Positions 5,002 to 5,239 of a stretch of DNA of 5,239 nucleotides are shown piece by piece. The DNA is from an uncultured Chloroflexota bacterium (GTDB lineage: Bacteria > Chloroflexota > Limnocylindria > Limnocylindrales > Limnocylindraceae). Both the position numbers and the translations under genes were made by a program. The notes below the pieces were generated by a model that saw only the letters and a list, made by a program, of their open reading frames with translations, made no database searches and had not been told where the DNA came from. Each line of letters begins with the position of its first letter. The stretch's first letter is position 1. The stretch covers positions 1-5,239 of the forward strand of contig CAJABS010000037.1 in NCBI GenBank assembly GCA_903938075.1, written 5' to 3'.

Positions 5002-5239
5002 CTACTCCCCGTCGACTGCAGCGGCTGCTGCAGCGGCGGCGGCGATTTCGCCTTCAGTGTCATCGGCGTCAAGCTCGAGTCGCGCCGGCGTACCACCATC
5101 AAGATTGAAGTCACGAAGTGCAGCGGCGCCCTTGCGCTCGTCGCGGATCACCAGGTGTCGAAGCACCTCTTCGGTGATCAGGAGCACGCGCTCAATCTCG
5201 GCGATCGCCGATGCGGCAACCTCGAACACGTAGATTTGA
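5002..5239 (-). CDS. rpsF: 30S ribosomal protein S6, C-terminal part (partial, runs off right edge), poly-Ala tail
   Basis: Seventy-eight codons plus the TAG stop are visible; the N-terminal part lies beyond the right edge. S6 is a small-subunit platform protein that pairs with S18. The family match is the second half of the fold: IYVFEVAASAIAEIERVL followed by ITEEVLRHLVIRDE, corresponding to the YYVLxxFEA...ELER...NExVLRHL pattern of S6. A C-terminal extension of about 40 residues follows, with DGGTPARLELDADDTEGEI, nine consecutive alanines (codons 5017-5043) and VDGE. The tail is acidic and alanine-rich, unlike the glutamate tail that RimK adds to in E. coli. The neighbours ssb and rpsR confirm the assignment. 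The gene is upstream of ssb by 3 bp and is the first visible member of the cluster. Confidence 0.93.
   Translation of the reverse strand, partial: QIYVFEVAASAIAEIERVLLITEEVLRHLVIRDERKGAAALRDFNLDGGTPARLELDADDTEGEIAAAAAAAAAVDGE
5017..5043 (-). repeat. Nine-alanine codon tract at the end of rpsF
   Basis: Nine consecutive GCN codons encode Ala9. On the plus strand the 9-mer TGCAGCGGC occurs twice, 12 bp apart (5017-5025 and 5029-5037), so part of the tract looks like a short imperfect tandem duplication. GCA, GCT and GCC codons are mixed, so it is not a pure trinucleotide run. Confidence 0.7.

Noticed and set aside
1..5239. Mobile elements, CRISPR arrays, tRNA or rRNA genes, toxin-antitoxin or defence genes
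   Set aside because: Coding sequence fills nearly the whole window with core genes; I saw no transposase, terminal repeats, regularly spaced repeats or cloverleaf-like sequence.

Overview
The window carries a compact, GC-rich (estimated by eye, not counted) bacterial housekeeping segment with six protein genes, two of them cut by the window edges. Nothing resembles a mobile element, phage, CRISPR array, tRNA or rRNA. The most plausible source is a Chloroflexota-like bacterium: the IleRS sequence type, an LCP protein with a multi-membrane-segment N-terminus and a LytR_C tail, and the zinc-ligand form of S18 all fit. This placement is an inference; an actinobacterial or related source is not excluded.

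Layout from left to right. Positions 1-1565 (minus strand) hold the N-terminal half of isoleucyl-tRNA synthetase, running off the left edge. An 80-bp divergent intergenic region (1566-1645) follows, containing a G6/C6 palindrome and a smaller inverted repeat. Positions 1646-3283 (plus strand) encode a 545-residue LytR-CpsA-Psr (LCP) cell-envelope protein. It converges, with a 13-bp gap, on a tightly packed minus-strand cluster read right to left: rpsF (3' end only), ssb, rpsR and ilvE. The gaps in that cluster are 3, 32 and 20 bp, so it is probably one transcript coding for ribosomal protein S6, single-stranded DNA-binding protein, ribosomal protein S18 and branched-chain aminotransferase.

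The most notable observation is in IleRS. The class I signature motif, normally HxGH (HIGH), reads Gly-Val-His-His at residues 55-58, a 1,3-swapped GxHH. A swapped GxHH motif has been described in some type-2 IleRS enzymes, where it is linked to extreme resistance to the antibiotic mupirocin. The second conserved active-site element is also altered (DCQGLW at residues 86-91 where DxHGLP is usual). The window may therefore encode a naturally mupirocin-hyper-resistant IleRS as a chromosomal gene. A smaller point is that ilvE, the last step of isoleucine synthesis, sits where rplI commonly follows rpsR, only about 1.7 kb from ileS. I found no convincing new multi-gene system.
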